DNA from: Bacillus sp. DTU_2020_1000418_1_SI_GHA_SEK_038
GTDB lineage: Bacteria; Bacillota; Bacilli; Bacillales; Cytobacillaceae
Assembly: GCF_032341175.1 (NCBI RefSeq)
Contig: NZ_CP135435.1
Span: forward strand, 3,100,001-3,164,000
Length of the DNA stretch: 64,000 nt
Direction: 5' to 3'
A program made the translations under genes and the position numbers. Each line of letters opens with the position of its first letter. The stretch's first letter is position 1. Positions 42,444 to 51,262 of the stretch are shown piece after piece. The notes beneath the pieces were generated by a model. The model did not search any database and was not told the DNA's origin. It saw only the letters and a list, made by a program, of their open reading frames with translations.

Positions 42444-43469
42444 TTAATTTGGTTTACTATTTAGGCGAAACAGAAACATTTCTATTAGCAATTCTTTATT
42501 CATACCGCCTGTCTTCATCTGATAATCAGCATCTGCTAATAATTTTATGATATTAGCTAGCTCTTTTTCCTCATAGGCTTGAGCCTGTCCTGCAGCTAGC
42601 TTTACGCGAAAAGGATGAACTTTTAAAGCTCCCGCTATCTGCTGCTGTCCATAACCTCTTTTAGCCAGCTCCTTTACTTGATAAATAAGTCTAAATTGAC
42701 CAGTAATAACAGATAAAATTTTGATCGGCTCTTCGTTTTGCTTAAGAAGATCATAAAAGATTCGTAAAGCCTCATCAATTTTCCGGTGCACAATCTTATC
42801 AACAAGTGTAAAGATATTTTGCTCTAAAGAACGCGAAACTAATTTATCGACTATTTGCAGATCTATTCGGTTTCCAGCACCTGAATATATAGCAAGCTTA
42901 TCAATTTCACTCGTAAGTAAAAACAAATTGGTACCTGCAATAGTTAGCATGTATTCAACAGCTTCATCTTCTATTTCCACACCATTATAAGAAGCACGTT
43001 TTCTGATCCAGCCTTTCAACTCTGCTTCATTCAGCTTCTTGGCCTCCAATACTGCGGCACTTCGTTTTAATTCCTTCGTAAGCTTTTTCCGTTCATCTAA
43101 TTTTTCGTAAGGAGCGATAAAAACAACAATGGAATAGGGGGAAGGTGCTTTTAAATAAGCCTCAAGCTTTGCTAAATTATGCTCAACTTTTTCTTTCGTT
43201 TTCTCCGATGTGAGAAAAACAGGATTATGTAAAAAAATTAATCTTTTTTCGCCCATAAAAGGGAGTGTTTCCGCATCTTCAAGTGCAGCATCAATTGGCG
43301 TTTCTTCTAAATCATAGGAAGAAAGGTTAAAATCCATGTCTTCCTCAGTTAGGATATTAGAAATTAATAACTGCTTTGTTTCATTAATTAGAAATGTTTC
43401 CGCTCCGTATAATAGAAAAATAGGAGAAAGATTTTTTGCTTTAATTTGCTTCCATAATTCAAAAACCAC
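42444..43469 (-). CDS. holA: DNA polymerase III delta subunit
   Basis: A 341-residue clamp-loader subunit (YqeN). The N-terminal AAA-like part has IFLLYGAETFLINET and LIFLHNPVFL, followed by the lid and a collar domain (LKVHPFRVKLA). Delta opens the beta clamp. The GTG at 43469 has GGAGAG about 9 bases upstream and homologues begin M-V-F; upstream in-frame codons overlap that site. Confidence 0.93.
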   Translation of the reverse strand: MVFELWKQIKAKNLSPIFLLYGAETFLINETKQLLISNILTEEDMDFNLSSYDLEETPIDAALEDAETLPFMGEKRLIFLHNPVFLTSEKTKEKVEHNLAKLEAYLKAPSPYSIVVFIAPYEKLDERKKLTKELKRSAAVLEAKKLNEAELKGWIRKRASYNGVEIEDEAVEYMLTIAGTNLFLLTSEIDKLAIYSGAGNRIDLQIVDKLVSRSLEQNIFTLVDKIVHRKIDEALRIFYDLLKQNEEPIKILSVITGQFRLIYQVKELAKRGYGQQQIAGALKVHPFRVKLAAGQAQAYEEKELANIIKLLADADYQMKTGGMNKELLIEMFLFRLNSKPN

Positions 43470-43813
43470 TGTCTTTCTCTCCGTTCTCATTGGGATATCT
43501 TTATCCTAATGAACCTTGTCCATTTTGACAAGTAACAAAACGTATACAATTGCAATGCTGCAAATAATTCTAATGGCAAAAAGGAATTGGCACGATCCGA
43601 ACACAGTGCCAATTCCTTCATCTATAATGAACGTCGGAACATGAGGCCTAGGATACTCAAGCCACGACGGTGCATCAATACATTCATTATTGTGACCATT
43701 CAACTTTAACTTATTTGTGACAACTCTTGTCACGAGAGGAAATGCTGTTAGAGGAAAGCTAGATTTTTTTTTCTCTTTAGCTTATACTATATAGGAAATA
43801 GGAGGGGTAGACT
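43470..43813. other. Gap between holA and yqzM with a strong hairpin
   Basis: Besides the minus-strand terminator hairpin at 43581-43618 (listed separately) and a TGTGAC/GTCACG inverted repeat near 43718-43736, no real gene is seen. Upstream of yqzM, TATACT near 43784 could be a -10 element without a good -35. Confidence 0.5.
43575..43618 (-). terminator. Minus-strand terminator, probably for the comE transcript
   Basis: A perfect 13-base stem (AAGGAATTGGCAC / GTGCCAATTCCTT, 43581-43593 and 43606-43618) with a 12-base loop is followed on the minus strand by TTTTTGCC. The only minus-strand gene upstream is comEC, ending 406 bases away, with yqzM on the other strand between. Confidence 0.75.
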
Positions 43814-43948
43814 GTGAATGAATTTGAAAAAGACGTCCAGTATAAACGCAATGATGCTATTGACTCTGGAGTAGGATTTATCGTATCTTTCGGTTTCTTT
43901 GCAACGTTATTTATTATTGCAACAGTCGTTAAAGTAGTAGGATCTTAA
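43814..43948 (+). CDS. yqzM: YqzM family small membrane protein
   Basis: A 44-residue protein, MNEFEKDVQYKRNDAIDSGV with a single membrane helix in GFIVSFGFFATLFIIATVVKVVG. It matches YqzM, a short conserved Bacillaceae protein found near comEC, of unknown function. The GTG start at 43814 is preceded by AGGAGGGGTAGACT. Confidence 0.88.
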   Translation: MNEFEKDVQYKRNDAIDSGVGFIVSFGFFATLFIIATVVKVVGS

Positions 43949-43972
43949 TGACTACATAAGTAAGAAATGTTG

Positions 43973-43998
43973 GAGGCCGCAAACAGCAGCCTCTTTTT
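43973..43998 (+). terminator. Terminator after yqzM
   Basis: GAGGC and GCCTC pair around an 11-base loop and are followed by TTTTTC on the plus strand. Confidence 0.75.
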
Positions 43999-44023
43999 CG
44001 ATTCCTGATTTATTTACTACATA

Positions 44024-46351
44024 TTATGGCATCTGCGTAGAAAAGGTTCCTAGGTCTCCTTTAAAATAATAAGTAACGGCTCCATTTAGATCTGTCCGTA
44101 ATACTTTAATTGTTCTCTCATCTAATCTATTTAGTACTTCTTTATTTGGATGGCCGTAACGATTATTCCTGCCAGCAGAAATAATGGCAAGCCTTGGTTC
44201 TAGTCGATTTAAGAACGAACTGGAAGTAGATGATTTACTGCCGTGGTGTCCAACTTTTAATACATCGATATCTAAGTTATGATAACGGCTAATTAATTTT
44301 TCTTCCCCGCTCTCCTCCAAATCCCCTGTAAACAGCCATGTTAGCCCTCCAATTTTTGTAAACAAAACGATGGAACCGTTATTTCTTTCTGATTCCATTC
44401 CCTGTTGGGGAGATAATACTTGAAACTTAAATTGACCTACCGTCCAGCTATCACCCGCTTTTGTAAAATAGTAAGGAATTTTATTGTTTTTAGCCTTTAA
44501 TAGGATTACTCTTTCAAGCTCTGAAAGCTCCTCACTTTTAGGTAAAATAATATTCTTCACTTTCATTTCCTCAATTACTGCTGCGGCTCCCCCTATATGA
44601 TCTGTATCCCCATGTGTTAAAATGAGCCTATGGATCGTAATAATTCCCTTGCTTTTTAAATATGGCACGACCACATCCTTACCCACCTCATACTGATTCT
44701 TTTTGAGCTTCCATTCCTCTTTATTAAACCTTAGATTACCTCCAGTATCGATCAAATAATTCCCTTTACCGTACGGAAGCCTTATGAAAATACAATCTCC
44801 CTGGCCAACATCAATAAAGGTAATCTCCCCATATGGGGATAGTAAATTTATTGAACCATGCAGAAATAGAATAAGAACCGGCAGAATTAGAATTGTCAGA
44901 GATTTTTTTATCCCTCTCATCCTCTCCCATAAGGAAAAGCTGCAGGGGAATATGATCATATATAGGAGCAAAATGATGAAATTAGGTCTACCTAAAGTAA
45001 GCGTTGAAAATGGCAATTGTGCAAGCCGTCCTGCAATAATATCCATCCAGTAAATAATGGTATTCAAAAAATCCACGAGAAAATTTATATTTCCCCCAAA
45101 TAATAGATGTAAGAGGAAGATGGTAAATATGGCAGGCAAAATGAATAATGAAAATAGTGGAACAAACAGAATATTAGCTAGTACAGAGATGAATGAAACC
45201 TCAAAAAAATAGTAAAACATGATTGGGGCAGCCGCTAGCTGGCATATGAAAGAAGTGGCAAATAATAATGAAATCGGATTAGAAAAGCGTTTTAAGATAA
45301 TAGGTGCGGATAATATAAGGGATAAGCTTACGCCAAAGGATAACTGAAACCCAACATTATAAATAATATAAGGGGAGATAAAGGTGTACAAGATAAAGAC
45401 GATCCCTATCACATCAATGGTTAAAAGCGAAAAATTTCTACCCCATTTTTGCAAAGCTAAGAAAATGATCATCATAAAAACAGCACGAATGACAGAAGGG
45501 GAAGCACCTGTAATTATGGCGTAGCAGGGCAGGAAAATTAGCAGGGCTGACGTCATTTTCTCTTTTGATATCCCTGCACGAATGCCGAGAAAATAGATCA
45601 TCCCTACGAGCATTCCAACATGAAGACCCGAAATGGCTAATAAGTGAACGATCCCTAGCTTTTGATAAGCGGTAAGGACGTCTTCCTCAATATAATTTCG
45701 ATCTCCAAAAAGTAAAGCAATGGCCAATGGCGCCGTTTCCTTTGGAAAATAATTGTGTATATATTCAATCCCATTTTCTCTAAGAATCTGAAAAAAAGAT
45801 ATGGGGTTTTTTTTCTGAGGCATACATTTGGAGGGTATTAAGGTATCTGCTTTTAAAATCCAATAAGTGTGGTTTCTGTAAAGATATTCTTTATAGTCAA
45901 AAGCATTTTGGTTGGTTGAGGAAAATGGTTCATCTAATGAGCCTTTAACTGAACAAGCCATACCTGTTTTTAATCTTTTCTGTATTTCAGATTTTTCTTG
46001 TACAGTTTTTATTTTATATGTAAGAACAAGTCTTTCATTATGCCTTAATTCTTTGGCTGCCGCAGTAAATGAGTCCCCATCTACCTTTAAATTTTCCTGC
46101 AGGTAAACAACAAAATTAGTTTCATCAAGTGAGAGTCGACTGAAATTTGTTCTTCTTTCAAGGTTTTCACTTCGTACAAAAAAAATGATAAAAATAAAAC
46201 CGATTGCTGCGAGCTGCCTCTTTGAAAATTTTTTAATTTTATAAAGAAATATTAACAAAAAAAATAGTGTTATAAAGATAGAACCATTAATAAAGCTTGT
46301 TAATATTCCCAGCAACGAGGCAACGGTGAAATAAATCCATTTGCCCTTCAT
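44024..46351 (-). CDS. comEC: Competence protein ComEC (DNA uptake channel)
   Basis: A 775-residue membrane protein. Two N-terminal helices precede an OB-fold-like extracytoplasmic region, then the competence domain with many helices (LLAISGLHVGMLVGMIYFLG in the core), and a C-terminal metallo-beta-lactamase domain (LTHGDTDHIGG, HHGSKSSTS). ComEC passes single-stranded DNA across the membrane during transformation, and the last domain may degrade one strand. It is downstream of comEB and comEA, as in B. subtilis. The frame is intact. Confidence 0.95.
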   Translation of the reverse strand: MKGKWIYFTVASLLGILTSFINGSIFITLFFLLIFLYKIKKFSKRQLAAIGFIFIIFFVRSENLERRTNFSRLSLDETNFVVYLQENLKVDGDSFTAAAKELRHNERLVLTYKIKTVQEKSEIQKRLKTGMACSVKGSLDEPFSSTNQNAFDYKEYLYRNHTYWILKADTLIPSKCMPQKKNPISFFQILRENGIEYIHNYFPKETAPLAIALLFGDRNYIEEDVLTAYQKLGIVHLLAISGLHVGMLVGMIYFLGIRAGISKEKMTSALLIFLPCYAIITGASPSVIRAVFMMIIFLALQKWGRNFSLLTIDVIGIVFILYTFISPYIIYNVGFQLSFGVSLSLILSAPIILKRFSNPISLLFATSFICQLAAAPIMFYYFFEVSFISVLANILFVPLFSLFILPAIFTIFLLHLLFGGNINFLVDFLNTIIYWMDIIAGRLAQLPFSTLTLGRPNFIILLLYMIIFPCSFSLWERMRGIKKSLTILILPVLILFLHGSINLLSPYGEITFIDVGQGDCIFIRLPYGKGNYLIDTGGNLRFNKEEWKLKKNQYEVGKDVVVPYLKSKGIITIHRLILTHGDTDHIGGAAAVIEEMKVKNIILPKSEELSELERVILLKAKNNKIPYYFTKAGDSWTVGQFKFQVLSPQQGMESERNNGSIVLFTKIGGLTWLFTGDLEESGEEKLISRYHNLDIDVLKVGHHGSKSSTSSSFLNRLEPRLAIISAGRNNRYGHPNKEVLNRLDERTIKVLRTDLNGAVTYYFKGDLGTFSTQMP

Positions 46352-46421
46352 TACAATAATCTCCTTTATTCATTTTGTATCATTAATCATTCGCTAAGCG
46401 ATTATAAGAGACTATCCTATA

Positions 46422-46506
46422 AGGTGCCTCACCCCACAATAATACCAACATCTAGAGCATGTTACACTAATTTGAACTAGACATTGTATCGTGGTGCCTG
46501 GCACCT
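46422..46506. repeat. Dispersed repeat family B, copy 2
   Basis: About 85 bases that align with copy 1 at 9281. The ends are GGTGCCTCACCCCACA and, on the other strand, GGTGCCAGGCACCACG, which form an imperfect inverted repeat. It lies inside the comE operon between comEB and comEC. Confidence 0.7.
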
Positions 46507-46524
46507 TTGCTTGAGGAGCTTCTT

Positions 46525-46953
46525 TTATTTCGATACTTCCTCCTTAGGAAGATGGACCACCTCAACATTTTTCAAAAAATATTCGTTATATTTATTAGGA
46601 TAGGCGTGACGATAAACAATTTTACTAATCCCGGATTGGGCTATTGTCTTTGCACAATTTTCACATGGCTCATGGGTCACATAGGCGGTAGCCCCTTTTA
46701 ATAAACTTCTATCTGCATGCAGAACCGCATTAAGCTCAGAATGCAGAGTGCGAATACATCTTCCCTGATCATTTATCAAGCAGCCAATATCTTCGCAATG
46801 GTCATGCCCATGAATAGACCCATTGTAGCCAGTTGATAAAATATGCTTATCTTTAACAATGACACAGCCCACATGCAATCTTGGGCAGGTCGAACGGGAT
46901 CCCACCTCAGTTGCAATATCTAAAAAATATTCATCCCAGCTTTTTCTTTCCAC
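46525..46953 (-). CDS. comEB: ComEB, dCMP deaminase-like protein
   Basis: A 142-residue CMP/dCMP deaminase-family protein. Zinc-site motifs are TLHSELNAVLHA (H-x-E, with Ser in place of the usual Ala) and EPCENCAK (PCxxC). Other motifs are CPRLHVGCVIVKD and STGYNG. It is shorter than the B. subtilis protein (189 residues), lacking a C-terminal tail. It is in the comE operon but ComEB is not needed for transformation in B. subtilis. It starts at GTG with GGGGTAAGG upstream. Confidence 0.92.
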   Translation of the reverse strand: MERKSWDEYFLDIATEVGSRSTCPRLHVGCVIVKDKHILSTGYNGSIHGHDHCEDIGCLINDQGRCIRTLHSELNAVLHADRSLLKGATAYVTHEPCENCAKTIAQSGISKIVYRHAYPNKYNEYFLKNVEVVHLPKEEVSK

Positions 46954-47049
46954 TTTCCTTACCCCTTACAATAAATTTTTTTCGGTCTTGCAAAGAATTT
47001 CTTATATGCCAAGTTTAAGCCTCATGTCAAAATGGGTCAATATCGGTAT

Positions 47050-47682
47050 CTATTTTACTTTAATACTATCCCTTAGTTTTTCAAATGTTTTTTCCCCAAT
47101 TCCACTAATCGATTTTAGATCTTCAATAGCTTTAAATGGACCATTTGTCTCACGAAACTCAATAATAGCTGCGGCTTTGGCAGGCCCGACTCCTGTCAAG
47201 GTTTGTAATTCTGCTTCATTTGCTGTATTTAAATTAACCTTCCCATCGTTTTTTATTTGACCTGTTCCTTGAGGTCCTCCCCCTGTAACAATCGCAGAAT
47301 CTTCCTCAGATTCCTCACCAATTTTCGGAACATAGATCACCATTTCATCCTCAACCCGCATGGCAAAGTTAATTTTTGCTTCGTCCGCAGATTGTATTAA
47401 CCCACCAGCTTTATTAATGATGTCGATGACACGGTCATTAATTTGGGCTTCATAAACACCAGGCTTTCCTACCGCTCCCTTTACATCCACAAAAAAAGGT
47501 TCATTGGTTATACTCTCGTCCGGGGTTTCAGCTGCTTTTTGCTCGCTTACGAGGAATAGTTCCTCATCATTAAATAGTACACTTTGATCCTCCTCTGGCT
47601 GATATATAAAATAAAAGGCTGCAATACAAGCAGCTAAACCTGTAATAATGTAAATTTTGTGCTCTTTAATCATGTGTAACAA
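47050..47682 (-). CDS. comEA: ComEA, DNA receptor for competence
   Basis: A 210-residue membrane-anchored DNA-binding protein: one N-terminal helix (about residues 8-26), a SLBB-like domain (VDVKGAVGKPGVYE), a Gly/Ser-containing linker and a C-terminal helix-hairpin-helix pair (VNLNTANEAELQTLTGVGPA and LKSISGIGEKTFEKLR). It binds incoming DNA and hands it to ComEC. The TTG at 47682 has GGGTGAT 4 bases upstream; an ATG at 47673 is an alternative with too long a spacer. Confidence 0.94.
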   Translation of the reverse strand: MLHMIKEHKIYIITGLAACIAAFYFIYQPEEDQSVLFNDEELFLVSEQKAAETPDESITNEPFFVDVKGAVGKPGVYEAQINDRVIDIINKAGGLIQSADEAKINFAMRVEDEMVIYVPKIGEESEEDSAIVTGGGPQGTGQIKNDGKVNLNTANEAELQTLTGVGPAKAAAIIEFRETNGPFKAIEDLKSISGIGEKTFEKLRDSIKVK

Positions 47683-47769
47683 CTATATCACCCTTTCATA
47701 TTTAGCATATTCTATTAAGGAATTTCATAATGTATAGGAGAAAGCTCGCTTGTGAAGGAGGGAAGAACT

Positions 47770-48597
47770 TTGAAAATTGGAATGATAGGTACAGGTAATA
47801 TGGGGAGAATTTTGGCAGAAGCTTTAATTGACGGGAAGGCTATTTCTCCTTCTTCCATAACAATAACCAATCGAACTTTAACAAAAGCTTTGGAAATTAA
47901 GGAGAATTATCCAGAAATACAGGTAGCAGCAAATGGGAAGGATGTGGCGGAATATTCCTCACTCATCTTTATTTGTGTTAAGCCTCATGATGTTCACAAC
48001 GTCATTAAAGATATAACCCCCTTCCTAACGAAAGAAAAATGCATTGTTTCCATCACGAGTCCAATTAGCGTTGAGCAGCTGGAAAATATCGCACCATGTT
48101 CCGTTGCTAGAGTCATCCCAAGTATTACAAATCGTGCTCTATCAGGTGTTTCTTTATTATCATTTGGAGAAAACTGCCAAGATGAGTGGAAATCAATGAT
48201 TAAAAAGATGTTTGGCGATATTTCCCGAATTGTTGAAATCGAAGAAAATATCACAAGAGTGGCATCTGACATTGTTAGCTGCGGACCAGCATTTTTCAGC
48301 TACTTAACACAAAGGTTTATTATGGCAGCAGTAAATGAAACAGAGATTGACCAGGAAACCGCTACAACACTTGCTGAAAATATGTTAATTGGTATGGGAG
48401 ATCTAATGAAAAAGGGGTACTATACTTTGCCAACGCTGCAAGAAAAGGTTTGTGTAAAGGGCGGCATCACAGGGGAAGGAATCAAGGTGCTCGAAAAAGA
48501 ATTAGGTGATATGTTTGAAAAGGTATTCCAGGCTACACATGCAAAGTTCGACGAGGATATTAAACAAGTAAAAGAACACTACTCTCTTAATATTTAA
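47770..48597 (+). CDS. comER: ComER, pyrroline-5-carboxylate reductase-like protein
   Basis: A 275-residue NAD(P)-binding protein of the P5CR family with GMIGTGNMG at the start and ITSPISVEQLE, IPSITNR and CGPAFF in the body. It lies divergently from comEA, which is the ComER position in Bacillus. In B. subtilis it is dispensable for competence; in B. cereus it affects sporulation and biofilm. The TTG at 47770 is chosen from the AAGGAGGGA site upstream. Confidence 0.9.
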   Translation: MKIGMIGTGNMGRILAEALIDGKAISPSSITITNRTLTKALEIKENYPEIQVAANGKDVAEYSSLIFICVKPHDVHNVIKDITPFLTKEKCIVSITSPISVEQLENIAPCSVARVIPSITNRALSGVSLLSFGENCQDEWKSMIKKMFGDISRIVEIEENITRVASDIVSCGPAFFSYLTQRFIMAAVNETEIDQETATTLAENMLIGMGDLMKKGYYTLPTLQEKVCVKGGITGEGIKVLEKELGDMFEKVFQATHAKFDEDIKQVKEHYSLNI

Positions 48598-48652
48598 GAA
48601 TTCTTCATTTGCATAAAAAATCCTCCCCAGTAGGGAATATTTTTTTAAAAAA

Positions 48653-48680
48653 AGCCAGCAATTCACTGCTGGCTCTTTTT
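48653..48680. terminator. Bidirectional terminator between comER and yqeM
   Basis: AGCCAGCA and TGCTGGCT pair around ATTCAC, with T-runs on both strands. Confidence 0.88.
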
Positions 48681-48681
48681 A

Positions 48682-49437
48682 CTATTTTCTTGAGGTTTTT
48701 CTGCAAATAAAAAAGATTCGTTCTGATTGATCTTGTGGAGGGGCATTTTCAAAATCAGCAGTAACTTCCAGGAGCTCAAAGCCAGTTTCCTGAAGCCACT
48801 TCTCATAAACATCAATAGGATAAGTCCTCTGAAAATGGAGTTCATCATAGCGGGCATACATATCTGTCTTTTTGTCTAAAACAAAAAAACTTAGGTCATG
48901 CTCTATGCTGTAAGGGTATTCCCCTTCAAAGCAATGCCAAATATAGCTTATCTCTTCATCATTTACAGCAAACGTTTGATCCATAAAGATTTCCTGGATT
49001 TTATAAAGGGAATGTACATCGAAGATAAATAGACCATCATTGGACAAATGCCGATAAACTTGTTGGAATGTTGATTGTACGTCTTTTTCTTCCCGTAAAT
49101 AATTTATCGAATCACAGAAAATGCCAATAATATCGAAACTGCCTAATCCATCAAGTTCAGCCATATTTTGATGAAAAAATTCCATTGCAAACCCATTATC
49201 AGCAGCCTTATCCTGCGCGACTGTCAACATCTCCTCTGATAGATCCACGCCAGTTACTTGAAATCCTATCTTAGAAAGCCTCACAGAGAGCTCGGCCGTG
49301 CCACAGGCTAGATCAAGGAGCTTTTTCCCACTTATCTCGTATTTCTTAGCCTTCTCTAATACTAATTCTGCCCATTTATCATAAGGGACATCATTCATGA
49401 GCTGATCATAAAGATAGGCAAACTTTCCATAACTCAT
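48682..49437 (-). CDS. yqeM: Class I SAM-dependent methyltransferase YqeM
   Basis: A 251-residue Rossmann-type methyltransferase with LLDLACGTAELSVRL as the SAM loop and GVDLSEEML as the acidic-loop motif. It is the B. subtilis YqeM counterpart. Its substrate is unknown. The start overlaps the end of rsfS by 4 bases. Confidence 0.87.
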   Translation of the reverse strand: MSYGKFAYLYDQLMNDVPYDKWAELVLEKAKKYEISGKKLLDLACGTAELSVRLSKIGFQVTGVDLSEEMLTVAQDKAADNGFAMEFFHQNMAELDGLGSFDIIGIFCDSINYLREEKDVQSTFQQVYRHLSNDGLFIFDVHSLYKIQEIFMDQTFAVNDEEISYIWHCFEGEYPYSIEHDLSFFVLDKKTDMYARYDELHFQRTYPIDVYEKWLQETGFELLEVTADFENAPPQDQSERIFFICRKTSRK

Positions 49438-49790
49438 TGATTTAGTTCGCTTTGCACATTTTCAATAGGTGCATCGCCCCATAAGCGTTCCAAATTATAA
49501 TAGCCTCTTTCATCACGGTGGAAAATATGTGCAACAACATCCCCTAAATCTACGAGGATCCATCTCGCTTCATCAAAACCTTCTACTCTTTTAACTGTAT
49601 ATTCCTTTTCCTCTGCCTTTTCCTTCATTTCCCTTGCAATTGCTTGCACTTGCTTATCAGAATTCCCATGGCAGATAATAAAGTAGTCAGCAATCAATGA
49701 AATACCCTTCATATTTAAAACAATAATATCCTCGGCTCTTTTATCATCAGCAGCCTTAACAGCAGTTAATAGCAAATCCTTTTCGTTCAT
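49434..49790 (-). CDS. rsfS: Ribosomal silencing factor RsfS
   Basis: A 118-residue protein with GISLIADYFIICHGNSDKQV and WILVDLGDVVAHIFH, the RsfS/Iojap signature. It binds L14 and blocks 30S-50S joining in stationary phase. It lies 1 base from yqeK and overlaps yqeM by 4 bases, in the nadD-yqeK-rsfS-yqeM operon. Confidence 0.95.
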   Translation of the reverse strand: MNEKDLLLTAVKAADDKRAEDIIVLNMKGISLIADYFIICHGNSDKQVQAIAREMKEKAEEKEYTVKRVEGFDEARWILVDLGDVVAHIFHRDERGYYNLERLWGDAPIENVQSELNQ

Positions 49791-50363
49791 TCAATCAATC
49801 CTCCCTGACCTCATAATTAAGTCATTATATGTGTTAAATGTAGCTGGAAAAACCGGCTGACCTCTTTTCATTAAAAAAAAGATGGTATTCTGAATAGATT
49901 TTATTAATGCTCTATCCAAGCTTAACTTTGCCATTTCACGAACTTCATCAACCCCGGGAAAATGTCTTCCAGGCTCGATATAATCAGCCAAATAAATAAC
50001 TTTTTCGAGTATGCTCATGTTTTTTCTTCCAGAAGTATGATATCTTATTGCATCTAAAATTTCCACATCATCTATTCCAACTTCTTTTTGTACAAGAAAA
50101 GCCCCAACTGGTGCATGCCAAAGTTCACTATTGTATAGAAGAAGCTCTTGCGGCATTCCTTCATCTAAAATAATTTGTTGCATTTCCTCTTTTGGCCGGA
50201 ATTTAGCATAATCATGGAAAATAGCAGCAAGCTCTGCTTTTTTTACATTGGCACCATATCTTTCAGCCAAGACCAAGGCCGTTTCCATTACCCCAATTGT
50301 ATGGTGGTAACGATGATCAGTTAGCTGTCTCTTAACTATTTCTAATGCAGACTCACGATCCAT
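49791..50363 (-). CDS. yqeK: HD-domain hydrolase YqeK (symmetrical Ap4A hydrolase)
   Basis: A 190-residue HD-domain protein with RYHHTIGVMETA, FHDYAK and RYHTSG as metal-site motifs and YLADYIEPGR. Members of this family cleave Ap4A symmetrically into ADP. It overlaps nadD by 11 bases and abuts rsfS. Confidence 0.92.
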   Translation of the reverse strand: MDRESALEIVKRQLTDHRYHHTIGVMETALVLAERYGANVKKAELAAIFHDYAKFRPKEEMQQIILDEGMPQELLLYNSELWHAPVGAFLVQKEVGIDDVEILDAIRYHTSGRKNMSILEKVIYLADYIEPGRHFPGVDEVREMAKLSLDRALIKSIQNTIFFLMKRGQPVFPATFNTYNDLIMRSGRID

Positions 50364-50922
50364 ATAATTGATTCTCCTTAATATAATTCATGACAGAATC
50401 GGGAACGAGATATCGAATCGTCTTATTTTCCAACAAACGAGTTCGAATTTGGCTGGATGAAATTTCTATATCCGGAACCTCTGCATATAATATTGGATAA
50501 TTGCTTTTATTACTATAGGATGGTCTATTTACGCCAATAAATTGAACTATCTTCACCAACTCATCAATATTTCGCCATTTTGGCAAATACTCAACCATAT
50601 CAGCACCAATAATAAAATAAAATTGCTTATCAGGATGTTTCTCAGTAAGTACTTTCATGGTTTCATATGTATAAGAGGGACCTAATCTTTCAAGCTCTAA
50701 TCGTTCTATTTTAAAATTAGGGTGCCCACTAATCGCAAGCTTCAGTAAATTTTCCCTATCTCCAGTTTTTATGGCATTCGTTTTTGTTTTATGGGGAGGC
50801 TCCTGATTCGGCATAAACCAAATTTCATCTAATTCAAAAGTATTTAGCACTTCATTTGCAATAATTAAATGGCCAAGATGAGGCGGATCAAAAGTCCCTC
50901 CGAGTATGCCGATCCTTTTCAT
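50353..50922 (-). CDS. nadD: Nicotinate-nucleotide adenylyltransferase
   Basis: A 189-residue enzyme of NAD synthesis. GILGGTFDPPHLGHLI is the nucleotidyltransferase HxGH motif region, and ISSSQIRTRL the C-terminal SxxxxR motif. Length matches the B. subtilis protein. The ATG at 50922 has GGGAGGAATT upstream; ten codons before it include that site. Confidence 0.96.
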   Translation of the reverse strand: MKRIGILGGTFDPPHLGHLIIANEVLNTFELDEIWFMPNQEPPHKTKTNAIKTGDRENLLKLAISGHPNFKIERLELERLGPSYTYETMKVLTEKHPDKQFYFIIGADMVEYLPKWRNIDELVKIVQFIGVNRPSYSNKSNYPILYAEVPDIEISSSQIRTRLLENKTIRYLVPDSVMNYIKENQLYGS

Positions 50923-50967
50923 GCGAATTCCTCCCAATAATCTTTCATGCATGCTTAATAAAAAGAA

Positions 50968-51258
50968 TTAAGGTAAATTTATTTGCTTATTTTCTCGTGA
51001 TTCTTTATAAAGCACGATTGTACTTCCAATAATTTGAACAAGCTCTGCTCTCGTTCCTTTTACTAATTGTTCAGCAACCGTGTCCTTATCCTCTTCACAG
51101 TTTTGCAAAACGGAAATTTTCATCAATTCCCGTGCTTCAAGAGCATCTTCTACTTGTTTAATCATATTTTCATTTACTCCACCCTTACCAACTTGAAAAA
51201 TCGGATTTAGGTGATGTGCCTTCGAACGCAAGAAGCGTTTTTGTTTTCCTGTTAACAT
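50968..51258 (-). CDS. yhbY: YhbY-family RNA-binding protein (YqeI)
   Basis: A 96-residue CRM-domain protein with MLTGKQKRFLRSKAHHLNPI and VGKGGVNENMI. YhbY is associated with the pre-50S ribosome. It lies between aroE and nadD, close to both, and 5 bases after aroE. Confidence 0.94.
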   Translation of the reverse strand: MLTGKQKRFLRSKAHHLNPIFQVGKGGVNENMIKQVEDALEARELMKISVLQNCEEDKDTVAEQLVKGTRAELVQIIGSTIVLYKESRENKQINLP

Positions 51259-51262
51259 TTTG

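Noticed and set aside
43506..43733. Minus-strand 75-codon frame with a hydrophobic tail between holA and yqzM
   Set aside because: The GTG start has no ribosome site, and a perfect 13-base terminator hairpin lies inside the frame. The sequence resembles no known protein.
46525..46953. ComEB as a truncated pseudogene because it is shorter than in B. subtilis
   Set aside because: All zinc-site motifs are complete and the frame is intact; only a C-terminal tail is missing, which is common in related proteins.
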